DNA from: an uncultured Clostridia bacterium
Lineage (GTDB): Bacteria; Bacillota; Clostridia; Christensenellales; UBA1242
Length of the DNA stretch: 9,405 bases
Direction of reading: 5' to 3'
Assembly: GCA_947303145.1 (NCBI GenBank)
Contig: CAMYXB010000031.1
Span: 1-9,405, forward strand
The position numbers and the translations under genes are program-made. Each line of letters begins with the position of its first letter. Positions within the stretch are counted from its first letter, which is position 1. Below, one piece after another: positions 1 to 6,155 of the stretch. The notes under the pieces are model-generated. The model had not been told where the DNA came from. It made no database searches and saw only the letters and a list, made by a program, of their open reading frames with translations.

Positions 1-1717
1 CGTTATATGGCAGAATTTTTGCCAATTTGAAGAAACACGCCTGCATAATTACATTTATCTTTCCACCTAAATTGCACTCGCTTGCTATTTTGCCCGCATC
101 TATGACATACACTTTGATATTCTTTTTTATAAGAGTGGCAAGTGTTTTTTGTGGCATGATGTCTACAAGTTTATCTTCATCGTATGGAAAATTGATGAGG
201 AATGTCCCGCCGTCCAATAAATCACATTCCATGTCGTATTTGCCAATAAATGAGATGTTGTGACATGCGATAAAATTGGCCTTGGTGATAAGATAAGGGG
301 AGTCTATCTCTCCTTTGCCAAATCTCAGGTGAGATACGGTGACGCTGCCACTTTTTTTGGAATCATATTCGAAATATCCCTGCACGTTCATGTCTGTATG
401 TGTGCCAATGAGTTTGATAGAATTCTTGTTGGCACTGACTGTGCCATCACTGCCCAGTCCATAAAATTTACATGAAAAAGCATCATGCTTGATATAAAAA
501 TCTCTATCAAAGGAAAGGGAAGTGTGATTAATATCGTCTGTTATGCCTATAGTGAAACATTTTTTTTCACCACTTTTTAGATTGTCTAGAATGGCCTTGA
601 CCATAGCGGGAGTAAACTCTTTTCCACCTATACCATAACGGCCTGAAATGACGGAGATATTCTGTCTATTCATCTTAAATAGGGCAGTGAGGACGTCCTT
701 ATATAGTGGCTCGCCGTCAGCACCGCAATCTTTTGTCCTATCTAGCACACAAATTTTCTCAACACTTTCTGGAATGGCTTTGGATAAATCTACGCTCGAG
801 AATGGTCTGTATAGATGAACACTCACTACGCCAAACTTGTCATAGCCACGAGTTTTTAGATATTCTATAGTTTCTTTAACAGTCCTAGCTCCACTTCCCA
901 TGATGATTATCACATATTTAGCATCAGAATCTCCATAGTAATCAAATAGGCTGTAGTGTCTGCCACATATCCGCTCAAATTCTTTTAGTGAGTCCTTGAC
1001 TATATCTATTGTCTTGGAATAAAACTCGCTAGCAGACTCCCTGTTTTGGAAGTAAATATCTGGATTTTGCGCAGTGCCTTGCTGGTGAGGGTGAGTGCTG
1101 GAAAGGGATAGTTTCCTAAATTCTTTTATAGCACTCATGGGGAGCATCTTTTTTATTTCATCGTCACTTATGGAATCTATAGTCTGTATCTCATGTGATG
1201 TCCTGAAGCCATCAAAAAAGTGAAGAAACGGCACACTGCTTTTGAGTGAACAGATATGACTAATGAGCGCCATATCTTGTGCTTCTTGCACAGAAGAAGA
1301 GCAAAGCATGGCATATCCTGTGGATCTGGCCGCCATTACATCTGTCTGGTCCCCGAATATGGATAGAGCATGAGTAGACAGTGCTCTACTTGCCACATGA
1401 ATGGTGTGCGGGAGCAGTTCTCCAGCCATTTTATACATGTCTGGAATCATGAGGAGTAGTCCTTGGCTAGATGTGAATGTAGTGGCCATCACTCCACTAG
1501 ACAATGCTCCATGTAGACTACCTGCTACTCCACCTTCACTCTGCATTTCTATTATTTTTACCTTGTCACCGAAGATGTTTTTTTCTCCACAAGTAGCCCA
1601 CATGTCGCAATCTTCCGCCATGGGTGATGAGGGAGTTATGGGATAAATAGAGCATAGTTCACTCATTTTATATGCCATTTTGGCGCAAGCCATGTTGCCG
1701 TCTACAGTTATTTTCAT
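1..1717 (-). CDS. nifJ: Pyruvate:ferredoxin (flavodoxin) oxidoreductase, N-terminal half, cut by left edge
   Basis: This enzyme oxidatively decarboxylates pyruvate with CoA to acetyl-CoA and CO2, passing electrons to ferredoxin or flavodoxin in the cytoplasm of anaerobes. Reading the minus strand from ATG at 1717 gives 572 uninterrupted codons that run off the left edge. Full-length family members are about 1,170-1,200 residues, so the EKR region, the ferredoxin-like 2x[4Fe-4S] domain and the C-terminal TPP domain are missing here. Visible landmarks are YPITPSSPMAE (about residues 25-35), EMQSEGG (57-63), RALSTHALSIFGD (111-123), GTAQNPDIYFQ, VLDRTK, and the gamma-domain signature GLGSDGTVSANKNSIK near residues 420-435. 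T28, E61 and R111 match the pyruvate/TPP-site residues T31, E64 and R114 of the Desulfovibrio africanus enzyme. The start is supported by GGAG six bases upstream. The gene is divergent from truA and has its own consensus promoter. No frameshift was seen. Confidence 0.97.
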   Translation of the reverse strand, partial: MKITVDGNMACAKMAYKMSELCSIYPITPSSPMAEDCDMWATCGEKNIFGDKVKIIEMQSEGGVAGSLHGALSSGVMATTFTSSQGLLLMIPDMYKMAGELLPHTIHVASRALSTHALSIFGDQTDVMAARSTGYAMLCSSSVQEAQDMALISHICSLKSSVPFLHFFDGFRTSHEIQTIDSISDDEIKKMLPMSAIKEFRKLSLSSTHPHQQGTAQNPDIYFQNRESASEFYSKTIDIVKDSLKEFERICGRHYSLFDYYGDSDAKYVIIIMGSGARTVKETIEYLKTRGYDKFGVVSVHLYRPFSSVDLSKAIPESVEKICVLDRTKDCGADGEPLYKDVLTALFKMNRQNISVISGRYGIGGKEFTPAMVKAILDNLKSGEKKCFTIGITDDINHTSLSFDRDFYIKHDAFSCKFYGLGSDGTVSANKNSIKLIGTHTDMNVQGYFEYDSKKSGSVTVSHLRFGKGEIDSPYLITKANFIACHNISFIGKYDMECDLLDGGTFLINFPYDEDKLVDIMPQKTLATLIKKNIKVYVIDAGKIASECNLGGKINVIMQACFFKLAKILPYN

Positions 1718-1743
1718 ACATTTCTCCAGTTTTGAGTTAATTC

Positions 1744-1772
1744 ATTATAGAATTATAATCTATTTCTGTCAA
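1744..1772 (-). promoter_or_regulatory. Perfect consensus sigma-A promoter for nifJ
   Basis: Read on the minus strand, TTGACA (1772-1767) is separated by exactly 17 bp from TATAAT (1749-1744). Both hexamers match the housekeeping consensus completely. The predicted start is an A near 1737, giving a leader of about 20 nt that carries GGAG before the nifJ ATG. This suggests strong basal transcription. Only a small palindrome at 1775-1784, just upstream of the -35, hints at control. Confidence 0.88.
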
Positions 1773-1774
1773 AC

Positions 1775-1784
1775 GAATATATTC
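1775..1784. repeat. Perfect 10-bp palindrome between two divergent promoters
   Basis: GAATATATTC is a perfect inverted repeat two bases upstream of the nifJ -35 box and about 28 bp upstream of the truA -35 box. Its position would suit an operator acting on nifJ or on both promoters. It is short and AT-rich, so chance occurrence is quite possible, and no regulator can be assigned. Confidence 0.25.
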
Positions 1785-1812
1785 ACTCACATTTGTTTTG
1801 TCTAAGTTTTGA

Positions 1813-1841
1813 TTGAAAAGTGTTTCTATTTGTGGTATTAT
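1813..1841 (+). promoter_or_regulatory. Extended -10 promoter of truA, predicted to make a leaderless transcript
   Basis: TTGAAA (1813-1818), a 17-bp spacer and TATTAT (1836-1841) form a good sigma-A promoter. A TGG triplet directly before the -10 adds the extended -10 (TGn) element. The normal start point, seven bases after the last -10 base, is 1848, which is the A of the truA ATG. The transcript would therefore have no 5' leader. Confidence 0.75.
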
Positions 1842-1847
1842 CCTTAT

Positions 1848-2582
1848 ATGAAAAATATTAGACTAGATGTCAGTTATGTAGGCACAAGTTATTGTGGCTT
1901 TCAAAGGCAAAAGAACGGGATAACCATTCAAGAACTGCTTGAGAAGGCTATTTTTCAAGCGACTGGAGAAAAATCTACCACTTACATGAGCGGGCGGACG
2001 GATAGCGGTGTCCATGCCATATGTCAAGTGGTCAATTTCCACACGTCTTGCACCATTCCGCCAGACAAAATGTATATAGCGCTCAATCAATTTCTTCCAA
2101 ATGATATAAGAGTGATGAAGAGTGGCGAAGTGCCGGCTTACTTTCATGCGAGGAAGTCCGCCAAGTCTAAAACGTATATGTATAGGATATATCTCGGTGA
2201 TGTTTTGCCCGCTTTAGATGACAACAGAGTATTATTAGTAAAGCGTAAAATAGATTTTGATGTCCTTAGCACTGCTTGTAAAATGATTGAAGGGGAGCAT
2301 GACTTTAGGGCTTTTATGTCCACTGGCTCGAGTGCAACAAGCACCATTCGAACCATTTATGATTGCCATTTTTTGAGAAGAGATAGCTATGTGGACTTTT
2401 ATATAACAGGCAACGGATTTTTATACAATATGGTGAGGATAATCATGGGAACACTTATAGACATATCGACAGGGAAGTCTACTATAGATACATTGCATCA
2501 CCTCCTAGAAGGCGGTGATAGAAAAAATGCTGGCAAAACCCTCCCACCCCATGCACTTTATCTATTAAGTGTAGGATATTAG
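1848..2582 (+). CDS. truA: tRNA pseudouridine(38-40) synthase TruA
   Basis: TruA converts uridines 38-40 in the anticodon stem-loop of many tRNAs to pseudouridine. The product has 244 residues, normal for the family. It opens with KNIRLDVSYVGTSYCGFQRQ, equivalent to the usual start with a Y-x-G-x-x-(Y/F)-x-G-(W/F)-Q motif. The catalytic motif is GRTDSGVHA (residues 49-57), with D52 as the nucleophile. C-terminal family motifs include SKTYMYRI, GEHDFRAF and GNGFLYNMVRIIMGTL. A TTG at 1809 is in frame and would add 13 residues, but it lies upstream of the probable transcription start and has no ribosome binding site, and the added residues do not resemble TruA. The ATG at 1848 also lacks a Shine-Dalgarno sequence, which fits leaderless translation. 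In many Firmicutes truA directly precedes rplM-rpsI; here an extra gene intervenes. Confidence 0.96.
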   Translation: MKNIRLDVSYVGTSYCGFQRQKNGITIQELLEKAIFQATGEKSTTYMSGRTDSGVHAICQVVNFHTSCTIPPDKMYIALNQFLPNDIRVMKSGEVPAYFHARKSAKSKTYMYRIYLGDVLPALDDNRVLLVKRKIDFDVLSTACKMIEGEHDFRAFMSTGSSATSTIRTIYDCHFLRRDSYVDFYITGNGFLYNMVRIIMGTLIDISTGKSTIDTLHHLLEGGDRKNAGKTLPPHALYLLSVGY

Positions 2583-2635
2583 GAATCTATTATATAACAA
2601 TATGGTTTTGTTTGTTTGGATTATAAGGAGAAAAA

Positions 2636-3640
2636 ATGATAGTTCTAGTAAATGAAATTGAAAAAGAGATTTTGTTTGAGATAAGGAAGCATTTTGTTGA
2701 AGAAAACGAAATAACATTTTTGGAATATTCTGAAAATGAAAAGCAAACAGAGTTTTGCAAAAAGCCATATTATATTGAAGAAAACATAACGAATTTACAA
2801 AAAGTTATTGATTTGTGCATAGCGGTTGATAATGGAAAATCACCATTAAGAAAACTATTTAATTGGGAGCAAATTGGACAATTCGCTTGCTTTTATAACC
2901 TTATTATTTCTATATACAAACAAAGAGAAGTTGGCAAAAAAGTTGATGATATTGAGTTTTTATACTTGAAAAATAAAGATAAATATGATTTGGAAATAAA
3001 AACTATTAAATATGATGATGACTTACATATTTGCCTTTGTGGAAATTCAAAAATTGGTCAAATGGAATTATACAAAGATTTTGAATTGTTTGTTTTTGCT
3101 GTGGGTTATAAAAAACTAACTATATTCAAAAAAGAGAAAATTGTTCATACTCATTGGCACCCCTGGAATATTTTTGAAGCACAATCAGATTTAGATTTAT
3201 TTATGACTGATGATATTGACAAAAAATTGCCTATTTCAAAAAATGTTGTTTTTGGATATTGTGGTCAAGATATAGTAGAAGAAATCAATAAAATAGTTAA
3301 TGGCAAAATGATTTATCAAAATGGTGGTGGAATTACAATATCATATCATAATGATTTTGTTATAGAATACTTAGTTCAAAGTATGTATATAAATAATGAA
3401 TTTTACTATGATATAGAAGAACAAGATATTTCAGATTTTATTCGTGAAATAAATAATGATAAATATGTATTTATCCAATACAAACATAAACATTTACAAA
3501 TATATAACTTATTTGATTTGGGAAAGCGAATGAAGTTTATGTTAGTTAACAAAAAGAAATTCAATCCGGCAAAAATCAAACATAAAAAAGATGTGGAAAA
3601 AGTATTTGATATACACGGATTAATTGACATTAAGAGGTGA
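2636..3640 (+). CDS. Unrecognised 334-residue protein inserted between truA and rplM
   Basis: I do not recognise this family. The gene is well formed: AAGGAG (2625-2630) sits five bases before the ATG, and 334 codons follow without a stop. The product looks cytoplasmic, with no signal peptide or membrane segment. It is rich in Lys, Asp/Glu, Ile, Asn and aromatic residues. The N-terminal 100 residues look helical and charged. A middle section contains CLCGNSKIGQMELYKDFELF (about 133-152) and the striking HTHWHPWNIFEA (171-182), whose clustered histidines might bind metal or nucleotide; that is speculation. The C-terminal third alternates predicted strands and helices. Base composition is clearly more AT-rich than the flanking truA and rplM, with AAA, GAA, AAT and ATA dominating, which suggests horizontal acquisition. 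It breaks a commonly conserved gene order. It may be co-transcribed from the truA promoter, since no terminator is visible after truA. Confidence 0.8.
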   Translation: MIVLVNEIEKEILFEIRKHFVEENEITFLEYSENEKQTEFCKKPYYIEENITNLQKVIDLCIAVDNGKSPLRKLFNWEQIGQFACFYNLIISIYKQREVGKKVDDIEFLYLKNKDKYDLEIKTIKYDDDLHICLCGNSKIGQMELYKDFELFVFAVGYKKLTIFKKEKIVHTHWHPWNIFEAQSDLDLFMTDDIDKKLPISKNVVFGYCGQDIVEEINKIVNGKMIYQNGGGITISYHNDFVIEYLVQSMYINNEFYYDIEEQDISDFIREINNDKYVFIQYKHKHLQIYNLFDLGKRMKFMLVNKKKFNPAKIKHKKDVEKVFDIHGLIDIKR

Positions 3641-3668
3641 CATAAAAATTTATTCTAATAAAATATTA

Positions 3669-3680
3669 AACAATATTGTT
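3669..3680. repeat. 12-bp palindrome upstream of the rplM promoter
   Basis: AACAATATTGTT is a perfect palindrome between the end of the orphan gene and the rplM -35 box (starts 3688). It has no loop, so it is not a terminator. It could be a protein-binding site or a chance AT-rich palindrome. Confidence 0.25.
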
Positions 3681-3687
3681 AAATCAC

Positions 3688-3716
3688 TTGACAAAGTGAA
3701 AGAAATGTTCTATTAT
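3688..3716 (+). promoter_or_regulatory. Strong sigma-A promoter of rplM-rpsI
   Basis: A perfect TTGACA (3688-3693) lies 17 bp before TATTAT (3711-3716), one mismatch from consensus. Transcription should start at 3723-3724, giving a leader of about 75 nt. This makes rplM-rpsI independent of the inserted upstream gene. Confidence 0.85.
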
Positions 3717-3723
3717 ACTGCTT

Positions 3724-3798
3724 AGCGAATTTGTTTCAAGGTCTATTAGCCCAGACAGAGAAGCACTTTGGCTTAACTAAAGTTTAGAGGAGTAAATA
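3724..3798 (+). promoter_or_regulatory. Structured 5' leader of rplM, candidate L13 autoregulatory leader
   Basis: The 75-nt untranslated leader can fold in competing ways. TTAGCC (3746-3751) can pair with GGCTTAA (3770-3776, one bulged T). GTCT (3741-3744) can pair with AGAC (3753-3756). ACTTT (3765-3769) can pair with AAAGT (3779-3783). The ribosome binding site AGAGGAG follows six bases before the ATG. Short rplM leaders of this sort are known in low-GC Gram-positives (the L13 leader) and are thought to let L13 repress its own operon. Membership in that RNA family is inferred from position, length and folding potential only. Confidence 0.5.
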
Positions 3799-4239
3799 AT
3801 GAAGACATATATGGCAAAGCCTCAAACTGTGGAGAAAAAATGGTTCGTAGTAGATGCTACAGGTATGCCTCTTGGACGTCTTGCTAGTCAAGTGGCCAGC
3901 ATACTCAAGGGTAAGAATAAGCCAGAATATACACCACATGTTGATACAGGCGATTATGTAATTGTTATAAATACAGACAAGGTTGTCTTAACAGGCAACA
4001 AGTTAAGGGATAAGAAGTATTATCACTATTCCGGTTATGCTGGTGGCATGAAAGTTAAAGGTTATGATGAACTCATGCTCAAGGCATCAGATTTCGTAGT
4101 GGAGAAGGCTGTCAAAGGCATGCTTCCACACAATTCTCTTGGCAATAAGATGGCTAAGAAACTGAAGGTTTACAAGGGTGCAGAGCACAATCACGAAGCC
4201 CAGAAACCAGAACTTATAACTCTCAAAGGAGCAAGATAA
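3799..4239 (+). CDS. rplM: 50S ribosomal protein L13
   Basis: L13 is an early-assembling protein of the large ribosomal subunit that binds 23S rRNA. The 146-residue product has standard length and recognisable motifs: KKWFVVDATGMPLGRLAS (13-30), the GKNKPEYTPHVDTGDYVIV stretch, the KKYYHYSGYAGG segment, and AVKGMLPHNSLG before the basic C-terminal tail with VYKGAEHNHEAQKP. The start is fixed by GAGGAG six bases upstream. Its stop codon is two bases from the rpsI ATG, so the pair is translationally close. Confidence 0.98.
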   Translation: MKTYMAKPQTVEKKWFVVDATGMPLGRLASQVASILKGKNKPEYTPHVDTGDYVIVINTDKVVLTGNKLRDKKYYHYSGYAGGMKVKGYDELMLKASDFVVEKAVKGMLPHNSLGNKMAKKLKVYKGAEHNHEAQKPELITLKGAR

Positions 4240-4241
4240 TC

Positions 4242-4859
4242 ATGGCAGAAGAAATAGAAGAGAAGAAGACCGCTCCAGAGGCGGAGGCTCCAAAAGCCAA
4301 GGCAGAGAAAGCCGTTAAGAAAACAACCACCAAGAAAACTACTGCAAAAGAGGAAGTTAAGGTGGAGGAAAAGAGCGAAAAGCCTGTCAAAAAAGCAGTG
4401 AAAAAGGAAGAGGTAAAAGAGGAGACAGCCGTCAAAGCAGCACCTCGTAAGGTCAAGACAACCAAGGCCGTCCCACATGCTAAAATATCCACTGGTAGAA
4501 GAAAAGATGCTATCGCTAGAGTGAGACTCGTGAAAGGCTCTGGTAAGATAATCATCAATGGCAGAGATATGGATAGTTATCTCCCACTTGAGACACTGAA
4601 GCTCATCGTTCGTCAGCCCCTTGTCCTCACAGACACAGCAGACAAGTTCGATGTTCTTTGCAATGTTCATGGTGGTGGATACACAGGTCAAACAGGTGCT
4701 ATCCGTCATGGAATAGCTAGGGCTCTTGTTAAAGAAAACGAGACATATAAGGCAGAACTTAAGAAAGCTGGTTTCTTGTCACGTGATTCTCGTATGAAAG
4801 AGCGCAAGAAGTATGGACTAAAGAAAGCCCGTAAAGCGCCTCAATTCTCAAAGAGATAA
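4242..4859 (+). CDS. rpsI: 30S ribosomal protein S9 with a long charged N-terminal extension
   Basis: S9 is a small-subunit protein whose C-terminal tail reaches the ribosomal P site and contacts tRNA. The canonical domain starts around residue 82 (ISTGRRKDAIARVRL) and continues through GGGYTGQTGAIRHGIARAL to the invariant end APQFSKR. The usual S9 is about 130 residues; this one has 205, because residues 1-80 form a low-complexity Lys/Glu/Ala/Thr/Val segment with KKAVKKEE-like repeats, expected to be disordered. The ATG at 4242 has AGGAG ten bases upstream, inside the end of rplM. The extension appears genuine because it is in frame, uninterrupted, and no good ribosome binding site precedes an internal start near the core. 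Confidence 0.97.
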   Translation: MAEEIEEKKTAPEAEAPKAKAEKAVKKTTTKKTTAKEEVKVEEKSEKPVKKAVKKEEVKEETAVKAAPRKVKTTKAVPHAKISTGRRKDAIARVRLVKGSGKIIINGRDMDSYLPLETLKLIVRQPLVLTDTADKFDVLCNVHGGGYTGQTGAIRHGIARALVKENETYKAELKKAGFLSRDSRMKERKKYGLKKARKAPQFSKR

Positions 4860-4862
4860 TCG

Positions 4863-4888
4863 AAAAATACCTCAATCGAGGTATTTTT
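4863..4888. terminator. Bidirectional intrinsic terminator between rpsI and the convergent desulfurase gene
   Basis: AAAAATACCTC (4863-4873) and GAGGTATTTTT (4878-4888) form a perfect 11-bp stem with the loop AATC. The T run continues to 4890 on the plus strand, and the A run at 4863-4867 gives a T run on the minus strand, so the hairpin can stop transcription from both sides. The desulfurase stop codon (4889-4891) touches the hairpin. Confidence 0.93.
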
Positions 4889-6046
4889 TTATGCTTTTTT
4901 ATAGTAATTTATACACTTTTTGATAGATCTTATAGTATATTTCATTTCTTTTAGTGTATTTTTATGATTTACGCTTATCCGCACCAAGCCGCTTTTAGTG
5001 GTATTTAGGAATTTATGTGCAAGTGGAGCACAATGCAATCCACTTCTCGTTATTATTCCACATTTTTCATCTAAATAAGTGCTGACCCTCACGCTGTCGA
5101 TGCCCTCTACCTCAAATGTTATTACACCAGATTTGATGGTGTGAGTAGAGAATATTTTTATTATATTTATCTCACTTAATCTCTTTGTTAAATAATTCGA
5201 CAAAAGACTTATTCTTTTGTTGATTTTGCTTTGATTTTTCTCTACAAAATCGATTCCCTCGCCAAGTGAGGTGATTATAGGAGCCATGAGAGTTCCGCTT
5301 TCAAGACTCTCTGGCAGATGGCTTGGCTGAGATAAGGAGTGTGAATCAGTGCCCGTGCCACCTTGAATAATGGGGGACAGGCTTTTTGTATAATTGATGC
5401 ACAACGCCCCCACTCCTTGTGGAGAGAAAAATCCTTTGTGTCCAGAAAATGCAAGAAAGTTTATATTGCTTTCAATCATGTTTATTCTTTCATGTCCTGC
5501 ACCCTGTGCATCATCTACAAGAAATAAAATATCATGCTGGGCACACAACTTGCCGATATTTTCTATGTCATTTCTATTGCCAGTGACATTGCTGTATGAG
5601 CAGACGCACACAAGAGCAGTCTTATCTGTTATGCACCGTCTTATATCTTTTGATGTGATATATTTTTTATTGCTAGGAGTGACCACCGTCAGGGATATTT
5701 TGCCTCTTTCTTGCAAGTTATATAGTGGTCTGAGGACAGAATTATGCTCAAAAGTGGATACTATTACATTATTTTTTTCATAGAAAGATAAGCCATGAAT
5801 AGCAATATTTAGTGCTTCGGTGCAATTTTTAGTGAATATGACATTTTCTGTCTTGTCTAATCCATAATGCGTGGCGACCTTTTCCCTTATTTGCCAAATT
5901 TTTTGATACAACTTTATGCTTTGGCTATTCCCACCATGCCCGGCATTTGATTGTTTTTTTGTATATGATAATAGGACTTTTAGCACCCTTCTTGGCTTGT
6001 ATCTATTGGTAGCAGAGTTGTCTAGATATATTACTTTTTTCATCAT
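4889..6046 (-). CDS. Cysteine desulfurase family protein (class V aminotransferase, EGID type)
   Basis: This is a PLP-dependent enzyme of the NifS/IscS/SufS superfamily, expected to remove sulfur (or selenium) from cysteine (or selenocysteine) as an enzyme-bound persulfide for Fe-S clusters, thiolated tRNA or selenium use. The 385 residues fit the family. Visible residues are H101 in STFEHNSVLRP (PLP stacking), D178 and Q181 in LVDDAQGAG, the Schiff-base lysine K204 in SGHKGFFSPQGVGAL, and the active-site cysteine C339 in RSGLHCAPLAHK. The sequence LGEGIDFVEK (262-270) matches the EGID signature of a clostridial subfamily (TIGR01977-like) distinct from IscS and SufS, so I give no gene symbol. 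GGAGGGGAG lies three bases before the first of two adjacent ATGs (6046 and 6043). No scaffold IscU/SufU gene is adjacent; the divergent neighbour is a DUF3343 protein, a common partner of this subfamily. Confidence 0.93.
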   Translation of the reverse strand: MMKKVIYLDNSATNRYKPRRVLKVLLSYTKKQSNAGHGGNSQSIKLYQKIWQIREKVATHYGLDKTENVIFTKNCTEALNIAIHGLSFYEKNNVIVSTFEHNSVLRPLYNLQERGKISLTVVTPSNKKYITSKDIRRCITDKTALVCVCSYSNVTGNRNDIENIGKLCAQHDILFLVDDAQGAGHERINMIESNINFLAFSGHKGFFSPQGVGALCINYTKSLSPIIQGGTGTDSHSLSQPSHLPESLESGTLMAPIITSLGEGIDFVEKNQSKINKRISLLSNYLTKRLSEINIIKIFSTHTIKSGVITFEVEGIDSVRVSTYLDEKCGIITRSGLHCAPLAHKFLNTTKSGLVRISVNHKNTLKEMKYTIRSIKKCINYYKKA

Positions 6047-6083
6047 TTTCTCCCCTCCATTATATGTATCAATTAGATTTCTC

Positions 6084-6119
6084 GGTTAAATAAAAAAATA
6101 ACCTTTTTAGGTTAATTTT
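6084..6119. repeat. Overlapping inverted repeats between desulfurase and DUF3343 genes
   Basis: Three alternating elements occur: GGTTA (6084-6088), TAACCT (6099-6104) and AGGTTA (6109-6114). The middle one can pair with either neighbour, so two mutually exclusive hairpins are possible. On the minus strand, the 6114-6109/6104-6099 hairpin (loop AAAA) is followed by seven T, like a weak terminator about 50 bases upstream of the desulfurase gene. On DNA the same repeats could be an operator. The first repeat sits where a -35 box would be expected for a minus-strand TATAAT at 6064-6059. Confidence 0.45.
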
Positions 6120-6155
6120 AATATAGTGGGAGTGGATAAGAAAAAGGAGATTAAA

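Noticed and set aside
27..475. Two plus-strand open frames of 78 and 71 codons
   Set aside because: Both lie opposite the well-supported nifJ coding sequence, have no ribosome binding site and encode no recognisable domain.
1401..1646. Plus-strand open frame of 81 codons
   Set aside because: It is antisense to the most conserved part of nifJ (YPITPSS and RALSTHA region).
1809..1847. Upstream TTG start for truA adding 13 residues
   Set aside because: It falls inside the truA promoter, has no ribosome binding site, and the added residues do not match the TruA N terminus.
2596..3676. AACAATAT direct repeats as target-site duplication of a mobile element
   Set aside because: Eight AT-rich bases can match by chance, the repeats are not at precise gene boundaries, and no transposase or terminal inverted repeats are present.
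4191..4709. Minus-strand open frames of 172 and 111 codons opposite rplM/rpsI
   Set aside because: They mirror the Lys/Glu-rich S9 extension, whose complement avoids stops and reads as Phe/Leu/Ser/Cys-rich; no ribosome binding site or homology is visible.
5394..5783. Plus-strand open frame of 129 codons
   Set aside because: It is antisense to the catalytic region of the cysteine desulfurase, with no start signal.
6126..6155. GTG start for the DUF3343 gene adding ten residues
   Set aside because: AGGAG lies six bases before the ATG at 6156 and the family begins at the MYYII strand; the GTG has no comparable site.
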